Positions 1 through 10,215 of a stretch of 64,000 bases of DNA are shown here, in pieces. The translations under genes and the position numbers were made by a program. The notes below the pieces were generated by a model, which was not told the DNA's origin, searched no databases, and was given only the letters and a program-made list of their open reading frames with translations. Source of the stretch: Anaerolineales bacterium (GTDB taxonomy: Bacteria > Chloroflexota > Anaerolineae > Anaerolineales > UBA11579). The DNA lies in NCBI GenBank assembly GCA_020059485.1, contig JAGVCA010000011.1, forward strand, positions 1 through 64,000. The letters run 5' to 3'. The stretch's first letter is position 1; each line of letters opens with the position of its first letter.

Positions 1-1299
1 GAGCTGTATGGTGTCAGCGCCCAATGGCTGCGCTGCCGGATTGAACAGCGCCGACCGCTCCAGGGAATGTTCGACGAGTCCCCGCGCGTTCGCATGATGC
101 AAGTCTTTACTACTGGAGCCACCATCCCGTCTAGCCACTCAGTCAATGTCCTGGAAGAGTATGTCGGGACTAGCACGGGTGAACCAGGCCAGACCTTCTC
201 TCTCCAGTTTTCTCCAGTGCTGGACCTGGAACCGGGTGAGCATATTCTGATCGAGGAGACCCGCAACGGCGTGGATGTCCTTGTCCCCTGGGAGTATGTC
301 ACAGAGTTCTCGGCCTCCTCCCAGTTCGATCGGCATTTCAGTATGGACATGTCCAACGGCATCGTTATGTTTGGCCCGGCCATCCGCCAGCCCAATGGCT
401 CGGTTATCCAGTATGGACGGGTCCCCGAAAGTGGACGCGAGATCCGCTTCTCGCGCTACCGGTATGGCGGTGGGGTCCGCGGTAACCTGCCAGTCGGCAG
501 CCTGACTACCATGTCGATGTCGATCGCCTATCTCTCCCGCGTCTCCAATCTCACCCGCGCCGATGGCGGGCGTGATCAGGAATCCCTCGATGAGGTCAAG
601 TTCCGCGCCCGCCGCGAACTGCAAGCCCAGCGCCGGGCTGTCACCGCACAGGATTATGAGCAGTTTGCCCTCAAATACAGCCGCGAGATCGCCCGGGCAG
701 CCTGCCTGACTCCGAATGAAGCCCAGGGGGCTCAGGCTGGCACGGTATCTGTCCTGGTCGTGCCGTCTGTCTCCAGTTCGGTCATGGAAGGCGATCTCTC
801 CAAACTGCACCTGGAGGATAATCTGCGTCATGACCTGCGGCAGTATCTTGATCAGTACCGTTTGATGACCACCATCCTGAATGTGCGTGAACCCGAGTAT
901 TACGGCGTAAGGGTGCGGGTTAAGGTGGTTCCCCTCGAGTTCACCAACCGGGTCGAAGTGTCTGAACGGATCAACTATGAACTCAATCGCTACCTCACCC
1001 CGCTGGCCCTGGATGACCGCCTCCCACTTGTAACCCCTTCGGACAGCTGGGAGGGCTGGCCTTTCGGCCGCGATCTGTTTATTGGCGAGGTCATCTCTCT
1101 CGTCCAGCAGATCCCAACCGTCAAGTATGTTATGGATCTGGAACTGTACACCCGCCGGGTGATCCCGGTAGAGGAGAACAATTTATTTGACGACGAACCC
1201 AAGCCGGTTGCCCGTGTCGACCGGGTCCTCAGGGTGCCGCCGGATGGGCTGATCTGCGCGCTCGACCATGAGATCATCGTGGCCGAAGCGGACGAGTAA
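1..1299 (+). CDS. Baseplate J-like / putative phage-tail (eCIS) baseplate assembly protein, 5'-truncated by window edge
   Basis: Frame is open from base 1 (ELYGVSAQWLRCRIEQRRPLQG-MFDESP...); segments such as DGGRDQESLDEVKFRARRELQAQRRAVTAQDYEQFALKYSREIARAACL are typical of baseplate J-like proteins. Confidence 0.75.
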   Translation, partial: ELYGVSAQWLRCRIEQRRPLQGMFDESPRVRMMQVFTTGATIPSSHSVNVLEEYVGTSTGEPGQTFSLQFSPVLDLEPGEHILIEETRNGVDVLVPWEYVTEFSASSQFDRHFSMDMSNGIVMFGPAIRQPNGSVIQYGRVPESGREIRFSRYRYGGGVRGNLPVGSLTTMSMSIAYLSRVSNLTRADGGRDQESLDEVKFRARRELQAQRRAVTAQDYEQFALKYSREIARAACLTPNEAQGAQAGTVSVLVVPSVSSSVMEGDLSKLHLEDNLRHDLRQYLDQYRLMTTILNVREPEYYGVRVRVKVVPLEFTNRVEVSERINYELNRYLTPLALDDRLPLVTPSDSWEGWPFGRDLFIGEVISLVQQIPTVKYVMDLELYTRRVIPVEENNLFDDEPKPVARVDRVLRVPPDGLICALDHEIIVAEADE

Positions 1300-1311
1300 T
1301 AGCAGGCGCTG

Positions 1312-2274
1312 ATGGAAACCACGGAAACCTCTCTCATGACAGACCAGATCAACATCGCCACCGTGCAGCAATATTGCTACCCGGGCGAATCGGTCACCTA
1401 TCAGATCCGCTTTACCGTCGAAAAGACGAAAGATGTCAAGCTCCAGGTTGAGTGGCCGGATGTCGTTGAGGTCTTGTCGGTGCACCTGCCGGAAGGCTTA
1501 TCTCCGCTTCTGGCCACGATCGCCCAGGATGGCAATCTGACCTTCCTGTTGCTGCCGCTGCATGGAAATATTAAGCCAGGCAGGGAGTACCTGATCGAAG
1601 TATCCACCCGGATCAACACTTTCTTTCTCGATCAGCATCTCCATGCCGAGGCCAAGCTGGTCCGGGGCGGCCGCCAGGTCCTGTCAGAAGAAACTGCCCG
1701 CCTGGCTGTCTTCTCCCAGAGCCGTATCCTCAAGTACCTGCCCGAGATCTACCACGGCAATGAGTTCCTCTCCCGCTACCTGATGCTGTTCGAGAGTTTC
1801 TGGCAGCCTATCCAGCAGACCACCCGGCAGATCCATCATTACTTCGATCCCAAGTTGACCCCGGAACCGTTTGTCCCGTGGCTGGCAACCTGGTTTGGCG
1901 TCCCGCTGGATGATTTTCTGCCGATCGACCGGACGCGTGAACTCCTCCGGCATGCCCTCACCATCTACCAACTTCGCGGGACTGCCCAGGCCCTTGAAGA
2001 GTTCCTCAAGGTCTACACCGGCGGAGAGGTCCAGATCACCGAACATCGGGCATCCAACTTCGTGCTCAACCAGGACAACCGCCTTGGCCTTGGGCGCGCC
2101 CTGGGTAAACAAAACCAGGCCATGAAAGTTATCGTGGACTTGCAGGTCCCACAGGACGAGTTGACCCGCAGCGGGCTGAATTCCACCCAGTTCCGTAAAA
2201 AAATGGCGGAGGTGATCCAAACGATGGTCCCCGCCCACATCCTGTTTGATGTCAATTGTGAATTTATCCAATAG
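1312..2274 (+). CDS. Phage tail protein I-like (eCIS) protein
   Basis: YLPEIYHGNEFLSRYLMLFESFWQPI...FVPWLATWFGVPLDD...LRGTAQALEEFLKVYTG resembles gpI/TIGR02242-type tail proteins; ATG at 1336 is an alternative start. Confidence 0.75.
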   Translation: METTETSLMTDQINIATVQQYCYPGESVTYQIRFTVEKTKDVKLQVEWPDVVEVLSVHLPEGLSPLLATIAQDGNLTFLLLPLHGNIKPGREYLIEVSTRINTFFLDQHLHAEAKLVRGGRQVLSEETARLAVFSQSRILKYLPEIYHGNEFLSRYLMLFESFWQPIQQTTRQIHHYFDPKLTPEPFVPWLATWFGVPLDDFLPIDRTRELLRHALTIYQLRGTAQALEEFLKVYTGGEVQITEHRASNFVLNQDNRLGLGRALGKQNQAMKVIVDLQVPQDELTRSGLNSTQFRKKMAEVIQTMVPAHILFDVNCEFIQ

Positions 2275-2297
2275 CATCCGAATCCGAGGAGTTTAAG

Positions 2298-3383
2298 ATG
2301 GAAAAGAATGGATCCGAAGCCTTCCCGAGCAAACACATCGACCCGTACGACGGGATGTCGATCTCTGCCGATATCTGGCGCGAGGCGCATGAAGAACACC
2401 GGCAGACCCGCCGCGCCCACGACCTGGTCTTTCATGGCTCCGGGATCGTGTACGGCCTGGAAGTGGTCGCCAACGACCCCGCCGATCAACTGGTGTTCAT
2501 TTCCCCCGGCGTGGCAGTAGATTCCGCAGGCTACGTGGTTGAACTGGTCGAACCGGTCGCCTACGATTTCGGCGATTCCAACCAAGGTGAACTGTTCCTG
2601 GTCATCGGTCACGGCGAGCGGGAGATCGGCGGCGTCGACAACGACGCTCGCTATATCCAGGACGAATTTGTTGTCGCCGCCCTGCCCAAGATGCCGAAGC
2701 GCCCAGCTGTTGAGATCGCCCGCATTATGATCGAAAAGCCCGGCAAACCCGTCAAGAACGCCGCCAACCCGCTCTACCCCCTCCCTGGTGAACTGGACCT
2801 TCGCTTTCGCAACCAGATCGGCCCGGGAGATAACACACCTGTCCTGGTTGGCTTGGTCAATCTGGGCGGCAAACCGGACAAGAACGTCATCAGCGGTTGG
2901 GAAGCCCTCGCCAGCCAGGCGCAGGTCCTCAATTTCCGCCGCCTGATCATCAACAACGATCCCTCGGTGATCAACGACCTGCCTCGTTATGGGTTGCTGT
3001 ACTGCAGCGGCAAGGGCGCTTTCAAGCTCAGCAAGGGAGATCAGGATAGAATCAAGGCTTATCTTAAGGGCGGTGGCCGGTTAATCCTGGAAGCGCTGGA
3101 TGCCGGGGCAGTTGAATCCTGCGACCAGCTGCTGGCCGACCTTGGGGTCAAAGCCAAGCCGGTCACCGACGGCCATCCCACCCTCTCTTCACCCTTCCTC
3201 TTTTCTGGTGTGCCCACCGGCAGCCAGGAAGGGCAGGTGGCAGCCGCGGTTGGCGTGGTCTATTCAACCGCTGCGTATAGCCTGACATGGTCGGGGCGCA
3301 ACGGATCTCAGCCGACACAGCGGGCAGACCTCCGTTCGGCTCATGAATGGGGTCTCAACCTGATCCGGTTCTGTCTGGAGTAA
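2298..3383 (+). CDS. eCIS-associated protein with a C-terminal DUF4159-like domain
   Basis: N-term DGMSISADIWREAHEEHRQTRRAHDLVFHGSGIVYGLEV resembles eCIS-associated proteins with a ..HGWGVV.GLEV motif; C-term RYGLLYCSGKGAFKLSKGDQDRIKAYLKGGGRLILEALDAG is DUF4159-like; SD upstream (gaggag). Confidence 0.5.
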   Translation: MEKNGSEAFPSKHIDPYDGMSISADIWREAHEEHRQTRRAHDLVFHGSGIVYGLEVVANDPADQLVFISPGVAVDSAGYVVELVEPVAYDFGDSNQGELFLVIGHGEREIGGVDNDARYIQDEFVVAALPKMPKRPAVEIARIMIEKPGKPVKNAANPLYPLPGELDLRFRNQIGPGDNTPVLVGLVNLGGKPDKNVISGWEALASQAQVLNFRRLIINNDPSVINDLPRYGLLYCSGKGAFKLSKGDQDRIKAYLKGGGRLILEALDAGAVESCDQLLADLGVKAKPVTDGHPTLSSPFLFSGVPTGSQEGQVAAAVGVVYSTAAYSLTWSGRNGSQPTQRADLRSAHEWGLNLIRFCLE

Positions 3384-3437
3384 ACGTTTCGTTGGTTGCC
3401 GGGGAAGCGGAGAGGGATACAGTCATTGGAGATAAGC

Positions 3438-5057
3438 ATGCTGCCTTTGGGGAAGAGGAACTGGTTTATGAGCCTGTCTCTGGTTCTGTTCCTCTTTCAT
3501 GGTTGGCCCGGCGCAGACCCGGTCCTGCCCCCGCTGAAGGCACCGTTCGCCATCTACGGAGAAGCCCAGCCCGAGCCGGATGAGCAGCCAGCCCAGCCGA
3601 TCCCCGCCTACCCGTCGAATTACCGCTACCTGTATATCCAGAACCTGGCGGTCAAGCACCACTGGGTCTTGGTCAATATCCCCGATTCCGCCGAGAATTG
3701 CCAGATCTACCTGCCGTTTAATGGCGCACCCCGTGACGAGGATATTCTCGGCTTCTGCGGTTTGTCGGCTTATCAGGAATGGGTTGACCGTCAGTCCTGT
3801 ACCACCGACGAGGAAGGTTGTTCCGCAATCGGTCTAGTTTACATCTCGCCAGTCGATCTCGCCCTTGAAACTTCGGTCACCTTACCAGGTCCGGTCGCCT
3901 ATGTCGACACCGCCAATTGTTCGCCATGGAGCCTATGTGATCAGCGTCCCCGGTTGGTATTTGGCGGGGCAGAACCGATCGAGTCTTACCGGATCAGCAC
4001 GGTCTATGTGATCTTTGAGGGCGGGGAGGTGGCTGAATGTTTGGAATTCCCCTGCCTGGTGGACATGCCTGTCACCGACGAATACGGCATCAAGGTCACT
4101 TACTATGCCGTTTCCTCCTACGGAGACCGCTCCTGGTCACGTGATTTTGAGATGCGCAACCTGCCGATGGGTCAAGGCCGGTATCTGTTCCAATTGATGG
4201 GAGATCCCTGGTGGTACGACATCCCGGTTGGACCGGCGCAATGGGAAGTCTTCCCCGCCACAGCCACCATGCAGATCCCCTGGCTGATGGAGGCTTCGCA
4301 GCCCGCTGACCTGGCCACGGAATACGACCTCAGCCTGCTGGCCGGAAAATTGATCCTGCGCGGCACGGTCTCGGCGGCCTCTTGCCCGGATGGCGGTTTG
4401 CTCACGAATGGCGCCGCCTCTGCCTGCGGCACCGAGGCTGCCCGGCCTCAGGTCATCGAGGCCCAGAACCGCTTCGACCAGCAGATCTGGGAGGCTGCCC
4501 TGGCTAGCCATGTGCCTCCGCACCTGCTCAAAGGCCTGGTGGCGCAGGAATCCCAGTTCTGGAATGGCTGGGTCATCAAGGGCGAAAAAGGTTACGGGAT
4601 GCTAACCGAAAATGGGATGGACATGCTCCTGACCTGGAACCTGCCTTTCTTTCTCGACCTGTGTGTCCCGGTCTATGGCACGCTGGCCTGTGCTTCCGGG
4701 TATTCCGCCCTCGCCGATTACCCCCGGGCTTACTTGCGCGGGCTGGCCCTGCAAAAAGTTGGAACTGATGAAGAATTCCTGCTGCTGGCCGAAACGCTGG
4801 CTGCGGCTGCCGGTCAGGCCGGGCAGTTGGTCCGCAACATTACCAGCCAGCCGGCCGGGCAGATCATGGCCTATGACCAGCTCTGGATGGTCAGCCTGGC
4901 GATCTACAACGGCGGGGCGGGCTGCGTTGGCACCGCCATCACCGGGGCCTTCATCAACAACCGCGAACTGACCTGGCCCAATATCAGCGAGTACCTGCTC
5001 GGCAACTGCCAGGAAGTGGCCGATTATCCCTACCGCGTGCTCGCCTTTTCCCAGTAA
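3438..5057 (+). CDS. Secreted protein with C-terminal lytic-transglycosylase-like domain, probable eCIS-cluster member
   Basis: Signal-peptide-like N-term MLPLGKRNWFMSLSLVLFLFHGWPG; C-term ALASHVPPHLLKGLVAQESQFW...SLAIYNGGAGCVGTAI resembles an SLT fold (E-S-x-F, YNGG). Confidence 0.55.
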   Translation: MLPLGKRNWFMSLSLVLFLFHGWPGADPVLPPLKAPFAIYGEAQPEPDEQPAQPIPAYPSNYRYLYIQNLAVKHHWVLVNIPDSAENCQIYLPFNGAPRDEDILGFCGLSAYQEWVDRQSCTTDEEGCSAIGLVYISPVDLALETSVTLPGPVAYVDTANCSPWSLCDQRPRLVFGGAEPIESYRISTVYVIFEGGEVAECLEFPCLVDMPVTDEYGIKVTYYAVSSYGDRSWSRDFEMRNLPMGQGRYLFQLMGDPWWYDIPVGPAQWEVFPATATMQIPWLMEASQPADLATEYDLSLLAGKLILRGTVSAASCPDGGLLTNGAASACGTEAARPQVIEAQNRFDQQIWEAALASHVPPHLLKGLVAQESQFWNGWVIKGEKGYGMLTENGMDMLLTWNLPFFLDLCVPVYGTLACASGYSALADYPRAYLRGLALQKVGTDEEFLLLAETLAAAAGQAGQLVRNITSQPAGQIMAYDQLWMVSLAIYNGGAGCVGTAITGAFINNRELTWPNISEYLLGNCQEVADYPYRVLAFSQ

Positions 5058-5064
5058 GTCCCCC

Positions 5065-6807
5065 TTACCGGAACAACACCCCCTGCGGCAGGATCAGCCA
5101 GTACAGCAGGAAGGCCTGCAGCAGCGCCGCCAGCCACGCCCGCCCGGACAGTTTCTCCACCACCGAGCCGGTTGCAATTGCCAGCGCCAGTATCACCAGT
5201 CCCTGCACCGAACCGACCACCCCCGAGAGCGACCCCAGTGAGGCCAGGAAGGCCGTATACAGAAAGAACGGCAGCAGCCCGATCAGCGTATTCGCCCACA
5301 GCAGCCAGCCGGCCTTTTGCCGGGCCGCCTTCAGCATGGCATTCTCGCTCAGCCCGATCCGGAAACCGAGCGCGGTCACCGGGGTGAACACCAGCAGCCA
5401 GATGAACCGGTCATTGAGCGGGAAGGTGTACCACCACCCGGAGCGCGCCATCAGCGAGACTGCCAGCAGCACCGCCATGAACACCAGCCCGGCCAGGTAC
5501 CCGCCGCGCGGGTCGCTGCTGGCTGCGTCCTTCAGCGTCAATTTGCCGGTCACCCCCGGCATCCGCCCGAAGCGGTACAGCAGCCACAACAAAACTCCAT
5601 AACCGCCGAAGAACCCGATATAGTACAGGTTGAAGACCGGCTTGCCCAGCGGTGCGAAGAACACCGCCCCGCCGATCAGGGCACCGGGGATCAGAGCGGG
5701 CAGCCACAGCAGCGCCTTGCCGAGGAAATACCGCCCCATCCGGGTGATCTCCGCCGGTTGGGGCGCGGTCTCTCGCCGCTCGATCAGCGCACCCCCGGCG
5801 GTCAGTACCAGAAACAGGCCGGCGATGCCGAGGAACCAGAAAATAACGTAATCCTCGAGATTGAATATTCCTGGCGGCTCGTGAAGGCGCTTGAATTCTA
5901 CTAGACTACTATGCTCAATAGAACTTGCTTTTTCTTCAGGCCCCATATCCCAAACAATTTCGAGAGGTGTCCGAAGGCGTGCCTCGTAGATTTTCCAGGG
6001 GATCAAAAAAGTCCCGGAATAGATTTCATAATTATGCAGCAAACCAGGGTGGAAAAATAGCTGGCGAAGCGGTTCAACCTGGGTGACATAGATCTGTTTG
6101 TCATCACCCAACTCGGTTTCGGATAATTTTTCCATTAATAACTGGGCTGCCTCAGGCGTCAGGATATCGTCGCGTGTCCCGGACAGCAGGATGATGTTCG
6201 TGTCCGGGTTGTGTGGCCCCAAGGCCTGCACCCAGGCCAGCTCGCCATCTTGCGTCCCGGTGAAAAATTCCGCCTGGGTGTTGGTGCCCAGATTGACCTG
6301 CGTCCCCAGCAGGATCAGCAACTCCGGCGGGGCTTCCATCATCGTGGCAGCCTGCAATGCGACCCGCGCCCCGAGGCTGTGACCTAAGAACGTGATCTGG
6401 TCGGGGCTCAGGCCGCTCAGTTCCCGCAGCTTGGCCTCGGCGGCGAGCACCTGTTTTGCCATCCGGTCGGTGCTGGCATTGTCGAAGTCCAGACCTCCCG
6501 GGCTGCGTCCGTGTCCTGAAAAATCGAAACTCAGGACGTGATATCCGCTGTTGGCGAAATTTGTGGCGATCGGCCGCAGCGCGGTCTGGTCCGAACCAAA
6601 ACCCTCCAGCAGCAGCACGCCCCGATCATCAGTACCCGGCCAGTAAGTCCCCACCAGCCTCTCATCGCCCGGTACCTCGATGGTTACCAGTTCGCCCCCG
6701 GCCAGCGGGTCGTCCCACTGACTCAAACTGAACAGCGACCCCGCCACCAGCAGCACCCCCAGCCACATCACTGCCTTCACCCATGTTGGCTTCATCTTCT
6801 CGTCCAT
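5065..6807 (-). CDS. Alpha/beta hydrolase fused to a polytopic membrane domain
   Basis: GVLLLEGFGSDQTAL...DFSGHGRSPG...ITFLGHSLGARVAL nucleophile elbow, then several hydrophobic segments. Confidence 0.7.
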   Translation of the reverse strand: MDEKMKPTWVKAVMWLGVLLVAGSLFSLSQWDDPLAGGELVTIEVPGDERLVGTYWPGTDDRGVLLLEGFGSDQTALRPIATNFANSGYHVLSFDFSGHGRSPGGLDFDNASTDRMAKQVLAAEAKLRELSGLSPDQITFLGHSLGARVALQAATMMEAPPELLILLGTQVNLGTNTQAEFFTGTQDGELAWVQALGPHNPDTNIILLSGTRDDILTPEAAQLLMEKLSETELGDDKQIYVTQVEPLRQLFFHPGLLHNYEIYSGTFLIPWKIYEARLRTPLEIVWDMGPEEKASSIEHSSLVEFKRLHEPPGIFNLEDYVIFWFLGIAGLFLVLTAGGALIERRETAPQPAEITRMGRYFLGKALLWLPALIPGALIGGAVFFAPLGKPVFNLYYIGFFGGYGVLLWLLYRFGRMPGVTGKLTLKDAASSDPRGGYLAGLVFMAVLLAVSLMARSGWWYTFPLNDRFIWLLVFTPVTALGFRIGLSENAMLKAARQKAGWLLWANTLIGLLPFFLYTAFLASLGSLSGVVGSVQGLVILALAIATGSVVEKLSGRAWLAALLQAFLLYWLILPQGVLFR

Positions 6808-6857
6808 TCCGCTACCCTTTCGCCCGCCGCTGTGGTAAAACAGGGCAGGAGGAACCC

Positions 6858-8846
6858 ATGGAACAACTCATCACCACCAGCTATCTCTTCGAGAAAGACC
6901 CGCTGCTTTTCACCTTCCTGCGCGAGTCCGATCCCATCTTGAGTGTAACCACAAACTACCATTTCGGCAACATGCAGCCTCGCCGTAACGGTATCCAGCT
7001 CGAATTTGACGGCGGCACCCTCGAACTCACCCAGCAGCGCCGCCAGTTCCGCTTTCGTTGGCAGGGAGAGGCAATTCAGGCCCGCATCCCGCTGGCCGGC
7101 CGCTGGTTCGGCCTGGGAGAACTGGTCAACCAGCCCTGGGACCTCACTCAGGTCTCCCTCCCGCTCTCCGACTTTCTGACCGCCGACGCCGGCGCCACCG
7201 GCTTTTCCAACCTGATGTCCCCCGCCTTCCTCACCGACCAGGGCGTCCTGCTGATCGTGCATTCCCCGGTCAAACTCGGCATCAACCAACCGCCCGATGC
7301 CCCCACCGAATTTCCCGACTACGTCTTCGGCGAGCAGATCCCCTTCGACCGGCGCCCGGTCTTCGACACCCGCGGCCGCGGCGACGGCCATCTCACCCTG
7401 CTGGGCGATGACCTGCCCTTCGACCTCTACATCCTCAACGACGCCCTTGCCGCCCACCGCCGCCTGGTGACCGAGCTCGGCCACCCCGCCCACACCCCGC
7501 CCCTCGAGTTGTTCGGCGCGCCGGTCTGGACCACCTGGGCGCAGTACAAGGACCAGATCGACCAGGATGCTGTTCTCGACTTCGCCCGCCAGATCCGCAA
7601 AAACCAGTTCCCTTATCACCTCCTCGAGATTGACGACCGCTGGCAGACCGCCTATGGCGACCTCGAGTTCGACCCGGTGCGCTTCCCGGATGCCCCGGCC
7701 ATGATCGAGCAATTGCACGAGTGGGATTTTAAGGTCACCGCCTGGGTGATCCCCTTCCTGCAACCGCGCTCGCAGGCCGGGATCGAAGGCGCGGAACAGG
7801 GCTTCCTCGTCCGCCACCCGGACGGCGGCCCCTACCTGGTGCGCTGGTGGCAGGGCCGCGGCTATCTGCTGGATGTCACCAACCCGGCCGCCCTGGCCTG
7901 GTTTGGCCGCCGCTTGCGCACCCTGCAGGACGCCACCGGCCTGGATGGCTTCAAGTTCGATGGTGGCGAGGCCATGTACGTCCCGAAGGATGCCGTGCTG
8001 CACAAGCCGGGCGACTCCCGCAACCACTATTCCCACTGCTATGTCGATTGGGTCGGGCGCAATTTCCCGCTCTCCGAGGTTCGGACCGGCTGGCAGAATC
8101 AGACCGCCCCGATCCTTTTTCGCCTGTGGGACCTGTGGTCCACCTGGGGCGCGGACAATGGCCTGGCAGCGATCCTCCCGGCCACGCTCAACCTCTCCCT
8201 GACCGGCTATCCCTTCACCTTCCCGGACATGATCGGTGGCAACGGCTACTTCACCTTCCCCCGCAACCCGGTCCTGAATGCGTTGATCCAGAAGGTCATC
8301 ATCCCGGCGATGGAACGCCGCAAGCAGGCCGCCGCCGGTGACGAGGATGTCGGGGTGCACGCCTCGGACGTCCCGGAGTTCATCGCCCACAATCCTTTCT
8401 TCGGCTGGCCGCCCCCCGAATTGATGGTCCGCTGGACGCAGCTCAACGCCCTGCTGCCAGTAATGCAGTTCTCGATCACGCCTTGGCAGTTCGGCGAGCA
8501 AACCGCCGCGATCTGCCGCCGCTACACCCGCCTGCACCTCGAGTACACGCCGCTGTTAGAGGACCTGGCCCGCCAGGCTGCCCGCACCGGAGAGCCGATC
8601 ATCCGCCCGGTCTTTTTCCTCGCCCCCACCGACCCAGACGCCTTGGCTTGCGGTGACCAGTTCCTGGTCGGGGATCAATTGCTGGTTGCCCCGGTCACGA
8701 AGAAAGGGGCCAGCAAGCGTGATATCTACCTGCCCCACGGCACCTGGCGCGATCACTGGTCCAGCAAGCGCTACACTGGCCCACAGACCCTGAAGGACCA
8801 TCCCGCCCCGCTCGAGGTCCTGCCCTTCTTCCACCGGGAAGAGTGA
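6858..8846 (+). CDS. Glycoside hydrolase family 31 (alpha-glucosidase-like)
   Basis: HYLLEIDDRWQTAYGDLEFDPVRFPDA and GLDGFKFDGGEA catalytic-region motifs; aggagg SD before ATG 6858. Confidence 0.8.
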   Translation: MEQLITTSYLFEKDPLLFTFLRESDPILSVTTNYHFGNMQPRRNGIQLEFDGGTLELTQQRRQFRFRWQGEAIQARIPLAGRWFGLGELVNQPWDLTQVSLPLSDFLTADAGATGFSNLMSPAFLTDQGVLLIVHSPVKLGINQPPDAPTEFPDYVFGEQIPFDRRPVFDTRGRGDGHLTLLGDDLPFDLYILNDALAAHRRLVTELGHPAHTPPLELFGAPVWTTWAQYKDQIDQDAVLDFARQIRKNQFPYHLLEIDDRWQTAYGDLEFDPVRFPDAPAMIEQLHEWDFKVTAWVIPFLQPRSQAGIEGAEQGFLVRHPDGGPYLVRWWQGRGYLLDVTNPAALAWFGRRLRTLQDATGLDGFKFDGGEAMYVPKDAVLHKPGDSRNHYSHCYVDWVGRNFPLSEVRTGWQNQTAPILFRLWDLWSTWGADNGLAAILPATLNLSLTGYPFTFPDMIGGNGYFTFPRNPVLNALIQKVIIPAMERRKQAAAGDEDVGVHASDVPEFIAHNPFFGWPPPELMVRWTQLNALLPVMQFSITPWQFGEQTAAICRRYTRLHLEYTPLLEDLARQAARTGEPIIRPVFFLAPTDPDALACGDQFLVGDQLLVAPVTKKGASKRDIYLPHGTWRDHWSSKRYTGPQTLKDHPAPLEVLPFFHREE

Positions 8847-8873
8847 TTTCAGAAATCGTTTCCTGTCCGCAGA

Positions 8874-9959
8874 TTACTCCACCACCAGCACAGCCGCCGC
8901 CGGCTTGCTGGCCAATTTACGTACTGGTCTCTTCGCTTCCAGCAGCGGGTACAGGCTAGCTACATCCGGGCTGACCGAGTTGAAGACCGGGATATCGACC
9001 ATCATTTGCAGTTCACGGATGTGCAGCGGGCTGGACGAACACAGACCGGAGATTGCATCCGGCTCCAGCCTGAACTGCTCCTTCAGCACCCGGATCCCGC
9101 CAATCGCCCCGAAGGCATCATTGGCACACAGGATCAGCCGGTGGACCCGCTCCCGCACATCCGGCGAGGACAGCAGCATGCTGGTTTCGCGCTGCAGCAG
9201 GCCGTCAGCAAACTCCACCACCCAGTAATTCTTCGGGTGGTTGCCAAACCGCAGGTCGAGTTTGTTGAAGATTGCCAGCATCTCATCATCCGGCAGCAGG
9301 TAGGTGGATGGATAGCCCAGGTAGGTGAAATCGTTATACGGATGTGCTCCGGCATCGTTCATATGCAGGATGTCCTTCAAACTGGCCGTCCCGGTCACTT
9401 TGGAGGCGCGCACCTTCTCCCCACTGACCTTCAGCGTCCAGATGCAGGCTGCCGCTGCCATGCTTTTGCCGGAGTTCATCGCCGTCCCGACCACCAGGAT
9501 CAATGGTGAGCGCGGGTACCGTTTCTCCGTGAGATTTGGCACCACCTTCGGAAAGTCCTGGGTGTTGATCACTTCACCGTCCTTGTCGACGGCATATCCC
9601 AGGATCGATACCTCGGTCGGATCTTTGATCACCGATTTCTTTGTCCGCACGATCCCGATCATGCCGGAGCGGGCCAGCAGGTCCACCTTCGGCTCAAAGC
9701 GCTCCGGCAGCGTCCCTTCATAATAATCTGGCGCGTAGCGGTTGCCGAACACGAACAACGCCCGGCTGCCATCATGCAGGTTGTGGATCCGGCCGGAGAC
9801 GTTTTCGAGTGAGCTGTGCTGGCCGATCCGCCCGACCTCGCCGTACACCACATCCCCGATCTCGGGCACCCGGTCCATCGGTTGATAGAACTTGATCTGT
9901 TTTGTAGAGAGCGAGAAAGCGGCGCTCGGGAAGATATATCCGCGCGGGATTTTGTGCAT
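8874..9959 (-). CDS. P-loop NTPase-like protein of uncharacterised family
   Basis: Walker A-like [19 protein letters not shown]; start trimmed to MHKIPRGY at 9959 (tracked ORF runs to 10238). Confidence 0.55.
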   Translation of the reverse strand: MHKIPRGYIFPSAAFSLSTKQIKFYQPMDRVPEIGDVVYGEVGRIGQHSSLENVSGRIHNLHDGSRALFVFGNRYAPDYYEGTLPERFEPKVDLLARSGMIGIVRTKKSVIKDPTEVSILGYAVDKDGEVINTQDFPKVVPNLTEKRYPRSPLILVVGTAMNSGKSMAAAACIWTLKVSGEKVRASKVTGTASLKDILHMNDAGAHPYNDFTYLGYPSTYLLPDDEMLAIFNKLDLRFGNHPKNYWVVEFADGLLQRETSMLLSSPDVRERVHRLILCANDAFGAIGGIRVLKEQFRLEPDAISGLCSSSPLHIRELQMMVDIPVFNSVSPDVASLYPLLEAKRPVRKLASKPAAAVLVVE

Positions 9960-10215
9960 GGTTGTATTCCTTTCAGGGCCAAACAGGATATGGAAAGGAT
10001 TATTATACTTTACAGCCCGACCGGGCGGGTGTAACTGCTCCCGTCGTAAAGGATTTGTTATCGTTTCCGGACATCCAGGATCAGGCCATCGGTCTGTCCT
10101 CGCGGGTCGAAACTGGGTAGGTAATCTTCCGGTAATCTGCGGCAGAGGAGGTGGAAACAGCGAGCGGCTTGATCGCATTCCTGCCGGGATTGGAAATGTC
10201 CTGTATAATTTTTCC

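Noticed and set aside
6792-8537. 581-aa minus-strand ORF antisense to the GH31 gene
   Set aside because: Long antisense ORFs are expected opposite high-GC coding sequence; it is low-complexity (Gly/Val/Glu/Gln rich) with no recognisable motif, while the + strand encodes a clear GH31.
9892-10215. N-terminal extension of the methyltransferase ORF
   Set aside because: Upstream part overlaps the divergent P-loop gene start; the in-frame ATG at 10216 fits the conserved region.
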